Shown here: piece by piece, positions 24,003-34,519 of the stretch
How positions within the stretch are numbered: the first letter of the stretch is position 1
How the letters are laid out: each line of letters opens with the position of its first letter
Origin: Bacteroidales bacterium UBA1374
Lineage (GTDB): Bacteria; Bacteroidota; Bacteroidia; Bacteroidales; UBA932
Reading direction: 5' to 3'
Length of the DNA stretch: 64,000 bases
NCBI GenBank assembly: GCA_002305545.1
Contig: DBRG01000009.1
Coordinates: 1 to 64,000, forward strand
Notes under the pieces: model-generated
The model's database searches: none
What the model was told of the DNA's origin: nothing
What the model saw: the letters and a program-made list of their open reading frames with translations, nothing else
Program-made: the position numbers and the translations under genes

Positions 24003-27000
24003 TTATATGTGCCTTTCAATTTCATGCAATACCTTTTGCCACTCATTTTTCAGCGCCTTGATATTGCTTTCCATTGTATCCAGGATGCCTTCTTTTGCCA
24101 TCATTTCCATGCGGGCAGCCATTGTTCCCATTGATTTATACCTGGCTGTTAGTGCTCCCCCTTTAATATAGTGGGCGAGTGCAACAATTTGACGGACATC
24201 ACCCTTGTTTATTGCTAGTTCAAAATCATTCAGTTTTTCCTTCATGTCCGATATGGAAACCATGAGCATTTTTTTGACCATTTCCGTGTCTCCTCCCATC
24301 GCATCAAGAAAATCCACATAATTGAAGTGATCCTTGGAATTGTTAAACCTTGCCAGATACTTAGCCATGTAAGATTCCAAATCTTCCCTGAGAATGGGTT
24401 TTGACAGGAAGTCGTCCATTCCACTGCGCAATGCTGCCTGTTGTTCTTCCTTGGAAGCTCCGGCTGTAAGTGCTATGATAGGTACAGGGAGTAAGCTTGG
24501 GTATTTTGACTCCCATTCCCTTATTTTCCTGGTCGCCTCAAGCCCATCCATCTGGGGCATCTGAACATCCATTAAAATCAGGTCCAGGTGTTCTTTTTTT
24601 ATTGTTTCCAGCACCTGCAAACCGTTAACAGCTTCACGGACTTGTGCCCCGGGCATTATAGTGCCAATATAAGATTTGATAAGCATCATATTCATGGGAA
24701 TATCCTCGGCAATCAGTATCACAGGATTATCCACGGCTGTTAATGCAGGATCCTTTTCGCTTGCCTTTTCTTTTGCCTTTTCATCCGATGGCACTGTTTC
24801 TGAGGGGATTCCCTTATCAAAGATAGACATGATCTTTTCGTACAACACGTCTGCGTTTATTGGCTTTACCATATGATACCTTACACCCAGATCCTTGCAT
24901 TTATCTCTTAAAAGCTGATCATCAGAAGAACTGTGCAACAGGATCAGGGGCATGGTCTCGGGTAAAACCATCATTTTTTCACGGATCATCTGAATCACTG
25001 CAAAACCATCTACGTAGGGCATGTGATAATCGATCAATAACAGATCAAAAACCTGTTCTTCCAATAACCTGAGCGCAGACAGGCCGTTATCGCACTCGCT
25101 GCTATTCACTCCCCAGTACTTGAAGTTGTCCGTTAATATTTTCCTGTTTGAAGCGTTATCATCAACAATGAGTACATTTTTTACAGGCAATTCGCCTTTG
25201 GCTTGTTCATGCGTTTCATGATCATGCCGGAATTTGGTTTCTAAAGAAAATGAGAATGTGCTGCCTTCTCCCAACTTACTCTGAAGTTCGATACCGGATC
25301 CCATTTTCCTGGCGAGGAGATTGGATATGGTCAAACCAAGTCCGGTACCACCATATTTGCGTGTAGTGGAACTGTCTGCCTGGGTAAAGGCATTAAACAA
25401 CCGGCTTTGCTGAGACTTGGTTATCCCTATGCCTGTGTCTCTTACATAAAATGTATACCTGCCTTTTTCCGAATCCAGTTTTGAAAATTCCATTTTTAGT
25501 TCAACCTCTCCCTTTTCGGAAAATTTCACAGCATTGCTCAATAAATTGGTCAGTATCTGTTTTAGCCTGACAGGATCTACAAATGCCATCCTGGGAGTGT
25601 CTGGCGGAAAACTAAAGAGTAATTCAAGTTGTTTTGCAGAAGCATGGTACTTGATAATGTCGATCGTTTGATTAAGTAACTGGAAAATATCTGTTTCCAG
25701 TAATTCCAACTCCAGTTTACCGGCTTCGATTTTGGAAAAATCGAGTATGTCATTAATGATACCCAACAATGCCTTTCCAGATGTGTTGGCACTTTGTGCG
25801 TATTCTTCCTGCACGGAAGAAAGTTTGGTTTTAAGCAAAAGATCTGTAAAACCGATAACTCCGTTAAGTGGTGTTCGGATCTCATGACTCATGTTGGCCA
25901 GAAATTCCGATTTGGTTTTATTTGCCTTCTCTGCCTTTTCTTTCTCGCGTTCTAGCAGTTTCCTGATCTGAATCTGGTACTGAAGATTTACCATAAGTTC
26001 GGCAAAAATTGTCAACAGCAGGTTTTCCCTTTCTGAATACTGGTGCAAATTTCTGACAAAATCCAAGCCCACAAAGCCAATAAGCTCCTTACTTGTCCAT
26101 ATGGGAACCGTAAGAACACTCTTGATTTTTTGATCCTGCAGAATCTTTTTTGCTTCATTATCAGGCAATGATCCAACATCATAAATGAAAAAAGCCTTTT
26201 TGTTCCTGTGGTTTTCAAGCACCTGTGGCATGTAACTGGCTGGAATTTTCTGCATTGTATCAATTGCAGGAAAGACTCCCCTGGCACACCATTCGAACGT
26301 ATTGGTTAAGGTTTTATTCTTGAGATCATACATGAACACATAAGACCTGTCGGCCCCCACAAAGTCGCCTATCTTTCCCAGGGCCTTTTGGATTTCCTTA
26401 TTAACCTTTTCAATAGGCATTTTTATAAACGACTTTGCCATATCCACAAGAAGGTACAACGTGTCCTGGTGTGCATATTGTTCAGTGATATCCAGCAATG
26501 ATGCCAAAAAATATTTCCGTTCTCCTACTTCCAGGATCTCTGCTGTCAGTAAACCCTTCCTTATATTCCCCAACCCGTCCCTTACAGTCATTTCCACGTT
26601 TTTAACTTGTTTATTGGTATTCAGCTGATCCAGAATAAAGTTCAGGGTTTCTATCTGGTAGAATAGTCTCAGTTCAAGAAGAGACTTCCCTATAACTTCA
26701 TCCCGTTTATAACCCAGGGTATTCAGGAAAGCATTGTTCACGTCAATGATCTTTCCGTCGGGATAGGAATAAAGAGATGTAAGTGCCGGATTGTTACGGA
26801 ACAGAAGTTCAAAACGTTGTGAAGCCTTCCGTTCGTCTGTCAAGTCTTTTAAAATGGCAAAAACACAATCTTCTCCATTCCATTTTCCATAGAAAATCGT
26901 TGATTCTACAGGGATCAACGTGCCGTCTTTTTTCTGAACGGACTGCAAACAACGATCCCTTTCACCATTTAGCATGGGATCAAAGATTTTTTTGGATTCT

Positions 27001-27563
27001 TCTTTTGACTCAATAGAATCTATTCCCGGAATGCCTTTCTCAATCAATTCTTCCAGGGAATAACCAAGTTTACTAAAAGTGGCCTGATTGGCGTGGATGA
27101 TCTTTCCATCCTTTGAAGTCACTATGATCATATCCAGCATGGAATTGAACAATGTACTGAAATTGGCCTCCTTTGCCTTCAGGTGGTCTTCCATTACTTT
27201 ACGCTGGGTAATATCGGTAAATAAAGTAGTAAAAAAACCTTTTTCCTGAGAAAACACGTGCACTTGGTACCACTTGTGCAATAGTTCCGAAAACTGCTCA
27301 AAATCTTTTAATTCGCCATTCAGTGCCACCGATCCATAGGTTTCTATCCAGTCAAATTCTGAATTTTCAATGCCGGGCAACACTTCACGTACGGTCTTTC
27401 CAATGATATCGTCCGCTTTCAGTCCGGTTATCTGTTCAAACGCAGAATTGACTTCCAGGTACCGGTAATCTACCGGCAATCCGCTCTCATCCACAATGAT
27501 CTGGTGAGAAGCAAAGGCAAAGGGAGACATCTTAAGTAAGTCAGATATTCTTTCAGCTTTCAT
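24003..27563 (-). CDS. Hybrid sensor histidine kinase (PAS-PAS-PAS-GAF-HK-REC-REC-Hpt)
   Basis: This is a 1186-aa soluble multi-domain sensor. Three PAS regions (about 10-125, 130-245, 250-365) are followed by a GAF domain (about 380-535). The HisKA phosphoacceptor is in FLANMSHEIRTP (about 560), and the HATPase has DTGIG and GGTGLGL. Two receiver domains follow (NVLIVDDN about 812; VILIAED about 957, LILMDVQMPQMDG) and a C-terminal Hpt (ALAHYIKGG, about 1133). No membrane segment is visible, so it senses a cytoplasmic or diffusible signal. It is 12 nt downstream of a serine hydrolase gene. Confidence 0.95.
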   Translation of the reverse strand: MKAERISDLLKMSPFAFASHQIIVDESGLPVDYRYLEVNSAFEQITGLKADDIIGKTVREVLPGIENSEFDWIETYGSVALNGELKDFEQFSELLHKWYQVHVFSQEKGFFTTLFTDITQRKVMEDHLKAKEANFSTLFNSMLDMIIVTSKDGKIIHANQATFSKLGYSLEELIEKGIPGIDSIESKEESKKIFDPMLNGERDRCLQSVQKKDGTLIPVESTIFYGKWNGEDCVFAILKDLTDERKASQRFELLFRNNPALTSLYSYPDGKIIDVNNAFLNTLGYKRDEVIGKSLLELRLFYQIETLNFILDQLNTNKQVKNVEMTVRDGLGNIRKGLLTAEILEVGERKYFLASLLDITEQYAHQDTLYLLVDMAKSFIKMPIEKVNKEIQKALGKIGDFVGADRSYVFMYDLKNKTLTNTFEWCARGVFPAIDTMQKIPASYMPQVLENHRNKKAFFIYDVGSLPDNEAKKILQDQKIKSVLTVPIWTSKELIGFVGLDFVRNLHQYSERENLLLTIFAELMVNLQYQIQIRKLLEREKEKAEKANKTKSEFLANMSHEIRTPLNGVIGFTDLLLKTKLSSVQEEYAQSANTSGKALLGIINDILDFSKIEAGKLELELLETDIFQLLNQTIDIIKYHASAKQLELLFSFPPDTPRMAFVDPVRLKQILTNLLSNAVKFSEKGEVELKMEFSKLDSEKGRYTFYVRDTGIGITKSQQSRLFNAFTQADSSTTRKYGGTGLGLTISNLLARKMGSGIELQSKLGEGSTFSFSLETKFRHDHETHEQAKGELPVKNVLIVDDNASNRKILTDNFKYWGVNSSECDNGLSALRLLEEQVFDLLLIDYHMPYVDGFAVIQMIREKMMVLPETMPLILLHSSSDDQLLRDKCKDLGVRYHMVKPINADVLYEKIMSIFDKGIPSETVPSDEKAKEKASEKDPALTAVDNPVILIAEDIPMNMMLIKSYIGTIMPGAQVREAVNGLQVLETIKKEHLDLILMDVQMPQMDGLEATRKIREWESKYPSLLPVPIIALTAGASKEEQQAALRSGMDDFLSKPILREDLESYMAKYLARFNNSKDHFNYVDFLDAMGGDTEMVKKMLMVSISDMKEKLNDFELAINKGDVRQIVALAHYIKGGALTARYKSMGTMAARMEMMAKEGILDTMESNIKALKNEWQKVLHEIERHI

Positions 27564-27575
27564 AGAACAATCAGT

Positions 27576-28664
27576 TTATTCGTTTTTATTCACCCATTCA
27601 TTGATAGCCAAAGAGTCGCTATTGTTAAGGAAAAGATGAGCCATGTCCTCTATGACATCATGGCCTGCCTGGCTATTGGTAAAATATATCATTATCCTTT
27701 TTTGACGCAATCCTTTCCCTGGAACAATCAGGAACAGCGATTTGAAAGCCCCGTTGTCCCCCCAGTGAAATACCACCTCTCCCAGTTCGGGATGTTTCTC
27801 TATTCCCACCCCCAGTCCCCAAAATATCCTTTGATCACACTCCCTTGGCTTATCGGCATACCTTACCGCCTGCACCTTGGGGGTAAAGATGGCTTTCCGG
27901 GATTCCTTGCCGAGGCCGGTGCCCCGGCTCAACGCCTCCAGAAACCTCATGTAATCTGCAGCTGTTGTCCTTAAGGTATAAGCCGCATTAGCCCGTGGAA
28001 AATTTCCCTTACCCCTGTCCTCGCCATCGCGGTTGAAACCGCTAACAGCCAGGGAGTTATAATCATCCCTCCAGGTGTAGGACGAGGAAACCATCCCCAG
28101 AGGAAGGAACACCTCCTTCTGAGCAATTTCTTCCAGTCCCTTCCCCTGGATCTGTTCCACCGCCCTTTGCAAAAAAGCATACCCTTCTCCCGAGTAACTG
28201 AATGCAGAGTCAGGTCTGAATTTAAAAACTATGGGCGACTCCGGCCATTCAGGCGAACTTGGTGAAACAGCCCAGTTGGGCAGGCCTGTAGCATGAGATA
28301 GAACGATACGTGCCGTAAGCATACGTGCCAGTTCCTTGTTCACGAACCTTTCAATGTCTGTATATTCAGCAAGCGGCCTGTCCAGGTCTATCTCTCCCCT
28401 GTCGCTCATCCTCATGACAATATAGGCTAACACCGGTTTACTGAGCGATGCAGCCTGGAAGACTGTCTTACCGTCCTCTCGGGGTATTATCGTGGAAACT
28501 GTAGAAATTTCGTACCCAACATAAGCTTTCCCTTGGGTATAGGCCACTTGTATGAGAGGGATCCCGGCTTCCCGGGCTATTTGGGAAAGTTGATCATTAT
28601 AGTCGGATACGCAGGAATACGTCACTGCAACAAGAAGGATAACGAAGAATGGTTTAATATTCAT
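27576..28664 (-). CDS. Serine hydrolase, class C beta-lactamase family (lipoprotein)
   Basis: This 362-aa protein is started at 28664 because a lipoprotein signal (MNIKPFFVILLVAVTYSC) follows immediately; an ATG 18 nt upstream adds only charged residues. The S73-L-S-K76 motif (AASLSKP) is the nucleophile motif, YSGEGY stands in the YxN position, and HWGDN near the end matches the HxG motif. Such proteins are peptidases or esterases rather than true beta-lactamases. Four other family members lie in this window. A -7 box on the minus strand lies at 28700-28707. Confidence 0.9.
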   Translation of the reverse strand: MNIKPFFVILLVAVTYSCVSDYNDQLSQIAREAGIPLIQVAYTQGKAYVGYEISTVSTIIPREDGKTVFQAASLSKPVLAYIVMRMSDRGEIDLDRPLAEYTDIERFVNKELARMLTARIVLSHATGLPNWAVSPSSPEWPESPIVFKFRPDSAFSYSGEGYAFLQRAVEQIQGKGLEEIAQKEVFLPLGMVSSSYTWRDDYNSLAVSGFNRDGEDRGKGNFPRANAAYTLRTTAADYMRFLEALSRGTGLGKESRKAIFTPKVQAVRYADKPRECDQRIFWGLGVGIEKHPELGEVVFHWGDNGAFKSLFLIVPGKGLRQKRIMIYFTNSQAGHDVIEDMAHLFLNNSDSLAINEWVNKNE

Positions 28665-28699
28665 ACATTCTCCGGTTTTCATATCAACCCGGGATTAAA

Positions 28700-28707
28700 C
28701 AAAGATA
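28700..28707 (-). promoter_or_regulatory. -7 box for the serine hydrolase/kinase operon
   Basis: TATCTTTG on the minus strand, 36 nt upstream of the ATG at 28664, fits the Bacteroidetes -7 consensus. No clear -33 TTTG is seen. Confidence 0.4.
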
Positions 28708-28726
28708 CAAGAAAAAACAGTAAATA

Positions 28727-29221
28727 TTACAATATCTTAAGGGCAATAGCAGCACAGGCCATGGCATCATCCAGCGCGTTATGGTGGTTTGTCAGAGCAT
28801 GCCCGCAGGCGGCAGCAACTGTTGGTAACTGGTGATTGGGCAAAGACTTACCGAAGTGCCTTCGCGACGCCCGGAGGGTGCACAGGAATTTATAATCTGG
28901 ATAATCCATGCAATACGTGAAAAATGCGGCTTTCAGGCAGCCTTCGTCAAATTGGGCATTGTGAGCAACCAGGGGCAAGTCTCCTATATAAGGATCAATT
29001 TCCTTCCAGACATGAGAAAAAACGCGTGCGTTTTCTGTATCTCTGGCATTGAGTCCGTGAATCATGGTGTTACGGTACAGGTAATAATCCGGTTCAGGCC
29101 TGATAAGCCGGTAAATGGTCTGCTCCGGAATCCCGTACCGTACTATCACGATTCCCACGCTGCATACACTGGAAGGCTGTTCGTTGGCCGTCTCAAAATC
29201 TATGGCCGCAAAATGATTCAT
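28727..29221 (-). CDS. DEDDh 3'-5' exonuclease (DnaQ-like)
   Basis: This 164-aa enzyme has the DnaQ/epsilon fold: FAAIDFETA (DxE), LVAHNAQFDEG (motif II) and HNALDDAMACA (HxxxxD). All metal-binding acids are present. It lacks a polymerase or BRCT extension, as in the small stand-alone family. Its ATG overlaps the stop of the GH43-like gene as TAATG (29219-29223), an odd partner for a nuclease, so coupling may be accidental crowding. Confidence 0.92.
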   Translation of the reverse strand: MNHFAAIDFETANEQPSSVCSVGIVIVRYGIPEQTIYRLIRPEPDYYLYRNTMIHGLNARDTENARVFSHVWKEIDPYIGDLPLVAHNAQFDEGCLKAAFFTYCMDYPDYKFLCTLRASRRHFGKSLPNHQLPTVAAACGHALTNHHNALDDAMACAAIALKIL

Positions 29222-30945
29222 TACTCAAAGTCCTTGACAATTTGTTGGTTGGGTGTTATGCCGTTTTCATTGAAAGATTCAATGGTGAAATAATAATCCA
29301 GCTTGCTGTTCAGGCTGTTTATGACCAGGGTTGTATCGCGGTACACCATGTGATCCAGATACAGCTTGTTTCTGTCTGTACCGTAACTGATATTGTAACC
29401 GGTCGCATGATCAGCCTTGGACCAGGAAAGCGACACATTTCTTTTATCAAGGGGATTCCTTTGTGCAGAAAAATGCGTTATCCTGCCCGGCAGCGGTCCC
29501 GAACCTTTACCGAATGCCCTGAATCCGCTGATGGCAAAATGCCCGCCGGGAACCTCAATATTCGTGATTTTCAAATACCGGCACAGTACTTTATCTTCCA
29601 GTGGCATATATACGTGAGAATTGTCCGTGTTGTTTCCTGACCGATCTGCTAGCATTTCCCATGTATTGCCATCAAGGGAACACTCAACGGTAAAACGGTG
29701 GCATGCACCCTTTTGCCTGCCCCTGATTTGTGCATCGTGTTCTGCAAAATTCATCTGAAGGGCATATACATTAAAAAAATCGCCCATGTCCACGATGGCA
29801 TACTCACCCGCATCACCGCTTGCAGCAGCCCAATAGGTACGGATATCTTCATCGGTCATATGGCATGCAGGAAGGGAATCCACAGAAGAGGACACCATTA
29901 CCGGTTTGTCATAGGTGAGCAGCATCCATCCGGGGAACACGTCCCCAAAGCTTCGGATCTTTCCCTGGGGCAGAACAAACGGGTAATCCCCGTATTTTGT
30001 TATGGCGTAATAGGTACCGTCTTCGTCCAGGAAAACGGGAAACAATCCCAGGCGGCGTTCAAACATGTGCTTTTGCGATATGGATATAGTACCTATGTGC
30101 CAGAAATTCCCATACGTATCGGCAAAGGAACTGCCGTGGCCTGCCCCCGAGGAAAACCCAGCCGGTTTAACCATGGAGGGGTTGTGCTTTTGCAGCACAA
30201 AGGGTCCCAGGGGATCCCCGGAAAGGTAAACAGCATCGGCATAACTCTTGAACTCGGTCCCAGGGCCGGCGTATTGCAGGTAATATTTTCCACCATGTTT
30301 GGTTACCCACGGGCCCTCGATCCAGGGAGCCCTGTCCGTCAGCGTATTGTAATCTCCGGGCACCTCCCATCCGTATTCAGCCGGATTGGCATACACCAGT
30401 TCCCTGACATCACCCAAAAAGGCAAATCCGTTGCGGTAGTCCACCTCCACCCCATACAGGGGCCTTTGGTCCGAACAACCCCAATACAGGTACAGCCGCC
30501 GGTCATCGTCCAGGAAAAAGGCCGGGTCCCATACCGGAATTTCCAGCGCTTCCACTGCTATCTCCCAGGTACCTGAAAGCGGATCTGCACTTTTATAGAT
30601 GGTACTTTTCTGGTTTGAAGAGGCCAGGAAAAACAGCGTATCTTCAATGTCAACTGCCGTAGGGGCATATTCTTCTGTGGGGATCTGGTCTGTCTGAACA
30701 AAGTTCCAGTCGGCAAGATTTTCAGACCACCAGTAACCACCCGATTTAGAAGCAAAAAGAAAGTATTTGTCCCTGAACCGGACCATGGAAGGATCGGCAG
30801 CCTCCCTGCGCGAAGGGAAAGGGTCCTCCAGTGCAAAACGGTAAGCAAGATCCATGGGGTTGCACATTGTATTCAAAGCGGGTTCAGTGGAACAGGCAGC
30901 AAATGCCATGAACAGGGCCAATGCGGGTAAAATTTTATTCATCAT
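29221..30945 (-). CDS. GH43-like glycosidase with F5/8C and fibronectin III domains (lipoprotein)
   Basis: This is a 574-aa lipoprotein (signal ending FAACS). The N-terminal five-bladed propeller carries GH43-like motifs (ADPSMVRFRDKYFLFAS, WDPAFFLDDD, EGPWV). A discoidin/F5-8C domain (about 365-475) and a fibronectin III domain (about 485-570) follow and probably bind substrate. It is likely exported and anchored to the outer membrane, cleaving arabinose-, xylose- or galactose-containing glycans. The ATG at 30945 overlaps the sialidase stop (ATGATGA), so the two are translationally coupled. Confidence 0.88.
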   Translation of the reverse strand: MMNKILPALALFMAFAACSTEPALNTMCNPMDLAYRFALEDPFPSRREAADPSMVRFRDKYFLFASKSGGYWWSENLADWNFVQTDQIPTEEYAPTAVDIEDTLFFLASSNQKSTIYKSADPLSGTWEIAVEALEIPVWDPAFFLDDDRRLYLYWGCSDQRPLYGVEVDYRNGFAFLGDVRELVYANPAEYGWEVPGDYNTLTDRAPWIEGPWVTKHGGKYYLQYAGPGTEFKSYADAVYLSGDPLGPFVLQKHNPSMVKPAGFSSGAGHGSSFADTYGNFWHIGTISISQKHMFERRLGLFPVFLDEDGTYYAITKYGDYPFVLPQGKIRSFGDVFPGWMLLTYDKPVMVSSSVDSLPACHMTDEDIRTYWAAASGDAGEYAIVDMGDFFNVYALQMNFAEHDAQIRGRQKGACHRFTVECSLDGNTWEMLADRSGNNTDNSHVYMPLEDKVLCRYLKITNIEVPGGHFAISGFRAFGKGSGPLPGRITHFSAQRNPLDKRNVSLSWSKADHATGYNISYGTDRNKLYLDHMVYRDTTLVINSLNSKLDYYFTIESFNENGITPNQQIVKDFE

Positions 30946-32075
30946 TTCTTGTTTGAAAATATTTCGGATTCCCTCAAGCGGATAAACACAATTTCCTTAT
31001 AATCCTCTCTTTCGTAAAGTACGCCAACGTTCCCTCCCGAGAGTACGGTCAAGGAAGAATAGGCCGAGTTTCCGGCACAGATTGTCTTGCCTTCGCTCCA
31101 GGTTTTTCCCCCGTCATCACTCACCCGGAGTGTCAGGTTTTCCCTCCGGTCAGGGCTGTCGGGGTTGGAAAAGAAGAGCCGTTCCCCCACCCGTGCCAGC
31201 CCGGCGTTGCACCCCGGATCGGCAAGTGACGCCTCGGCTTTTGTAATCCAGGTCTTTCCCTCATCGGACGAAAGGTGCATGTAGCGGTGGCCGGCGCCGT
31301 TCACCCGGCTGTTGACCATCCAGGTCCCGTCTTCCAGTTCTATGACTTTAGACTCGTCCCCGGGCTGTAAGGCCGTGTCCATCAAATACCAGCTCTGCCC
31401 GTGATTGTCACTGGCAAACAGGTACAACCCCTTTTGCAGGTTTACCAGCGTATGTACCAGCTTCCCGCTGCCGGTCTGCATGCCCCGCCCCGAAGTGATG
31501 AATTTGAAATCCCTTTCCCAGCCGGGTTGTGTAATCTGGCTGGTGATGTCTTCCGGGGTGCTCCAGGTGGTGCCGTTGTCGGTGCTTTTTATCACCCTCA
31601 GATAGTAGACACCCGGCTCCTGAAGGTGGTCCATAAAATTGAACAGGAGAAATATCGTACCGGTGACATGGTCCACGATCAGGGATGGGTCCGAGGCCGA
31701 TTGCCCGAAGGGATAATCCACCACGCTGCGTATGTCGGACCAGGTCCTGCCATGGTTCCGGCTGGTACGTATTACAATGCTGATATCCGGATTGCCCCCC
31801 AGATCGGCACAGGAGGAAACACGCTGGTCACAGACTGCGAGCAGGTGCCCGTCAGGGGCCGTTGCCAGGGCCGGTATCCTGTAACAGGAAACCCCTCCTT
31901 GCTGAGGAAGTGACTGGCCCGCTTGCGTATGCTGCAGTGACTCCGGATGCTCCGGCTGGCGTTGCTCCAGGGGTACCTTCTGAGAGGTAAAAAGCACCTG
32001 TTCCAGTGGTTGATGGTCACATGAAACCAATAACAGCAAAAGCGCGAAAACCAGGAAAATTCTTTTCACAGGCAC
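30942..32075 (-). CDS. Exo-alpha-sialidase (GH33)
   Basis: This is a 377-aa lipoprotein (LLLVSCD). The sialidase signature YRIP (65-68) supplies the arginine of the triad, and five Asp-box repeats are visible: SRNHGRTW, STDNGTTW, SDNHGQSW, SSDEGKTW and SDDGGKTW. It would remove terminal sialic acids from host-type glycans. It is coupled to the GH43-like gene and lies 13 nt downstream of the CDF transporter gene on the same strand. No carbohydrate-binding module is fused. Confidence 0.93.
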   Translation of the reverse strand: MPVKRIFLVFALLLLLVSCDHQPLEQVLFTSQKVPLEQRQPEHPESLQHTQAGQSLPQQGGVSCYRIPALATAPDGHLLAVCDQRVSSCADLGGNPDISIVIRTSRNHGRTWSDIRSVVDYPFGQSASDPSLIVDHVTGTIFLLFNFMDHLQEPGVYYLRVIKSTDNGTTWSTPEDITSQITQPGWERDFKFITSGRGMQTGSGKLVHTLVNLQKGLYLFASDNHGQSWYLMDTALQPGDESKVIELEDGTWMVNSRVNGAGHRYMHLSSDEGKTWITKAEASLADPGCNAGLARVGERLFFSNPDSPDRRENLTLRVSDDGGKTWSEGKTICAGNSAYSSLTVLSGGNVGVLYEREDYKEIVFIRLRESEIFSNKK

Positions 32076-32088
32076 TAAAATAATGAAA

Positions 32089-32994
32089 TCAGGCGTATGG
32101 CGGACATCCCCCGTTGCAGTTCCCAGCCTGCAGGTCTTTGTTTTCTATCTGAAAAGTGGTATGCCCTATTGCAAAAGTATCGCTCAGTTCCTGCTGCAAC
32201 CGGGTGATAAACGCATCGGAGGCTCCCCCTGGCATCACCAGGTGAACGGTCAGGGCCACCTGGGTAGTGCTCATGGCCCAGATATGCAGGTCATGTATGC
32301 TTGTGACACCTTCCTTGTGCAATAGAAAGTCACGGACTTTCTCAATTTTGATATGTTTGGGAACAGCATCCAGCGCCAGGTCCAGCGACTCGGCAAATAG
32401 GCGCCAGGTACCCCACAAAATCACCAGGATGATCAAAAAGCTGACGACCGGATCTATCCACATCTTGCCTGTCAATTGAATGAACAGCCCGGCAATGACC
32501 ACCCCCAGGGAAACCCCGGCATCGGCGGCCATGTGCAGGAAAGCCCCTTTGATGTTCAGGTCGTTCTTCTGTTCCTTGTAAAACAATAATGCGGTGATGG
32601 TATTGATCAGAATCCCGAATCCGGCAACGGCCATCACGCTGTTCCCGGCAACGGGTTGTGGATTTTTCAGCTTCTCAATAGCATCCCAGGCAATGAGTGC
32701 TACGGCCCCAAAAAGCAGGAGTGCATTCAGAATGGAAACAAGGATGGTGGTCTTGCGCAGACCGTAAGTGTACTTGCCTTTTGGCCTGATGGTTGCCATC
32801 CAAGCGGCTGCCCATACAAAGGCCAGGCCCATGATATCACTGATATTGTGCCCTGCATCGGCCAACAGGGCAGATGAGTTGGCCATCAGGCCAAATGCCA
32901 CCTCGGCAATGACAAATAACACATTCAAACCTATGCCAATGGCAAAACGCCTGGCATAAGCGACCGGGGGATGGTGGGTGTGTTCATGTGCCAT
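32089..32994 (-). CDS. Cation diffusion facilitator (Zn/Co/Cd efflux)
   Basis: This is a 301-aa inner-membrane antiporter. The His-rich start (MAHEHTHH), HNISD (metal site in TM2), six predicted membrane segments with AADAGVSLG and a matching site in TM5, and a C-terminal cytoplasmic domain (HDLHIWAMSTTQVALTVHLV) are classic for CDF/CzcD-ZitB proteins. The closing CNGGCPPYA tail is unusual and could bind metal. It is spaced 12 nt from the 93-aa coiled-coil gene upstream. Confidence 0.95.
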   Translation of the reverse strand: MAHEHTHHPPVAYARRFAIGIGLNVLFVIAEVAFGLMANSSALLADAGHNISDIMGLAFVWAAAWMATIRPKGKYTYGLRKTTILVSILNALLLFGAVALIAWDAIEKLKNPQPVAGNSVMAVAGFGILINTITALLFYKEQKNDLNIKGAFLHMAADAGVSLGVVIAGLFIQLTGKMWIDPVVSFLIILVILWGTWRLFAESLDLALDAVPKHIKIEKVRDFLLHKEGVTSIHDLHIWAMSTTQVALTVHLVMPGGASDAFITRLQQELSDTFAIGHTTFQIENKDLQAGNCNGGCPPYA

Positions 32995-33006
32995 GGGGAA
33001 ACGGAC

Positions 33007-33288
33007 TCAGAACGTCGATTTAATTTTTGACCACCCTTCCCTGAACGAATCTGCTGCTTCGGAGAAAGCCTCGCGTACTTCATCCCACTTGTCATCGGCA
33101 GCATGGATCATCTGGTCATATTTGTCCTGCAGGTCTGATTTAATGGTTTCCAGCTCTTTGATGGATTCCTGGTATTTTTTCTTCAGATCCCCCTTGACTG
33201 ATTCCTTTTCTGCCTTCAGCTCATTAATCCGTGCCGAAATTTCATCTATCCGCTGACAGGCGCGCGCCTTGAATTCTTCTTTGTTCAT
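33007..33288 (-). CDS. Small coiled-coil protein
   Basis: This 93-aa protein is almost entirely helical and charged, with heptad patterns from residue 10 to 90 (ARINELKAEKESVKGDLKKKYQESIKELETIK region). It has no signal peptide. It resembles small stress-type coiled-coil proteins seen in many Bacteroidota, but I assign no function. It starts a likely operon with the CDF transporter. Confidence 0.8.
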   Translation of the reverse strand: MNKEEFKARACQRIDEISARINELKAEKESVKGDLKKKYQESIKELETIKSDLQDKYDQMIHAADDKWDEVREAFSEAADSFREGWSKIKSTF

Positions 33289-33319
33289 AGTAGTCTTGTA
33301 TTATTATTTGACTATAAAA

Positions 33320-34519
33320 TTAACTAAATATCAACTTTCTGCTGCTTAAATAAAAAATAATTCCCGCCAATAGCAGTAAAATACCTGAAAACACAAGGAT
33401 CAGCTCCACAGAAATGACATCGGCCATAGGTCCGAAAAGCAAAATGGCTACCGGCATGGAGCTGGCGGCAATGATCTGGATCATTGAAAAAACACGTCCC
33501 ATTTTCGATGGTTCGATAATCTTCTGTATAAGAACAGTCTGCTAGGTAGCTATCACAGGCAAGAATAATCCTGCAACTCCCATGATGATCAGGTAAACGA
33601 TAAAGTTGCCCGCCACTCCCATAAGGGCAAAAGTTATTCCAAAAGCTCCGATGGAAATGGCAATCGCACGCACCTTGTTCTTGAAATCTCCATACAGGGA
33701 CACAAAGATCCCGCCAATGATAGACCCTACGCTCCATACGATCTCATTGGCTGTTAAAAGCCAGACATCATTTCCGAAACTTCTTTCAATCATTAACGGG
33801 GTAAGTACGGCTGCAGGAGCAAACAAAAAGAATGAAAAAGCATAACAAATTAAAAGCCTTTTCAGCAAGGGATTACTAAAAGCATAGACTATGCCGTCCC
33901 TGAGTTCGGTGAACACAGATGCTTTTATGTCTGTCCTCTCTATCTTGTCCACTTTGATAAAAAGCATGACGACAATGGCCAGTATGGCAGTAACAACATC
34001 CAGCATAAACGCCCAGGCTATGTTGACTGATCCCAGGAGCGCTCCTCCCACCGCAGGGGAAAGCAGCAAAAGCACCGATCCGAGGGTATGGTTAATTCCC
34101 TAGATACGGGTAAGTTTTTCCATCGGGACCAACTGTGGAAATATCGCATGAACGCAAGGTGTCTGGATGCCGGCACTAATGGAGCGCACAACAGACACAG
34201 CCAGAAGCAGCTCAAGGCGTTGAAAACCTGCCCAGAAGGCTATTGCCAGTCCAAACGTAGACAGGGCTATGAATCCGTCTGTCAGCATGATCAATGTTTT
34301 CCGGTTGTACCTGTCTGACCATACGCCTCCCCACAGGGAAATGATAACCTGGGGGAACATGGCGCAGATGGTAGACAGCATGAGCTACGTTCCAGAGGAT
34401 GTTTCCAGGGTAATGTGCCATATTATGGCATATCCTACCACAGAAGAGCCGAATAATGAAATATTCTGGCTCAACAGGAACAGGGCTATTTTTTTAGAAG
34501 TCGTGCCTCCGGAATCCAT
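33320..34519 (-). pseudogene. MFS transporter with three in-frame TAG codons
   Basis: Reading from ATG 34519 to 33320 in one frame gives 400 codons of a clean 12-helix MFS protein (ALFLLSQNISLFGSSVVGYAI, later WSDRYNRKTLIML and LSPAVGGALLG). It is interrupted by TAG at 34385-34387, 34100-34102 and 33542-33544. There is no frameshift, no other stop type and no deletion. It is either a recently inactivated gene or one read through at UAG. The start overlaps the end of the photolyase gene by 34 nt. A drug or metabolite exporter function is likely if translated. Confidence 0.85.
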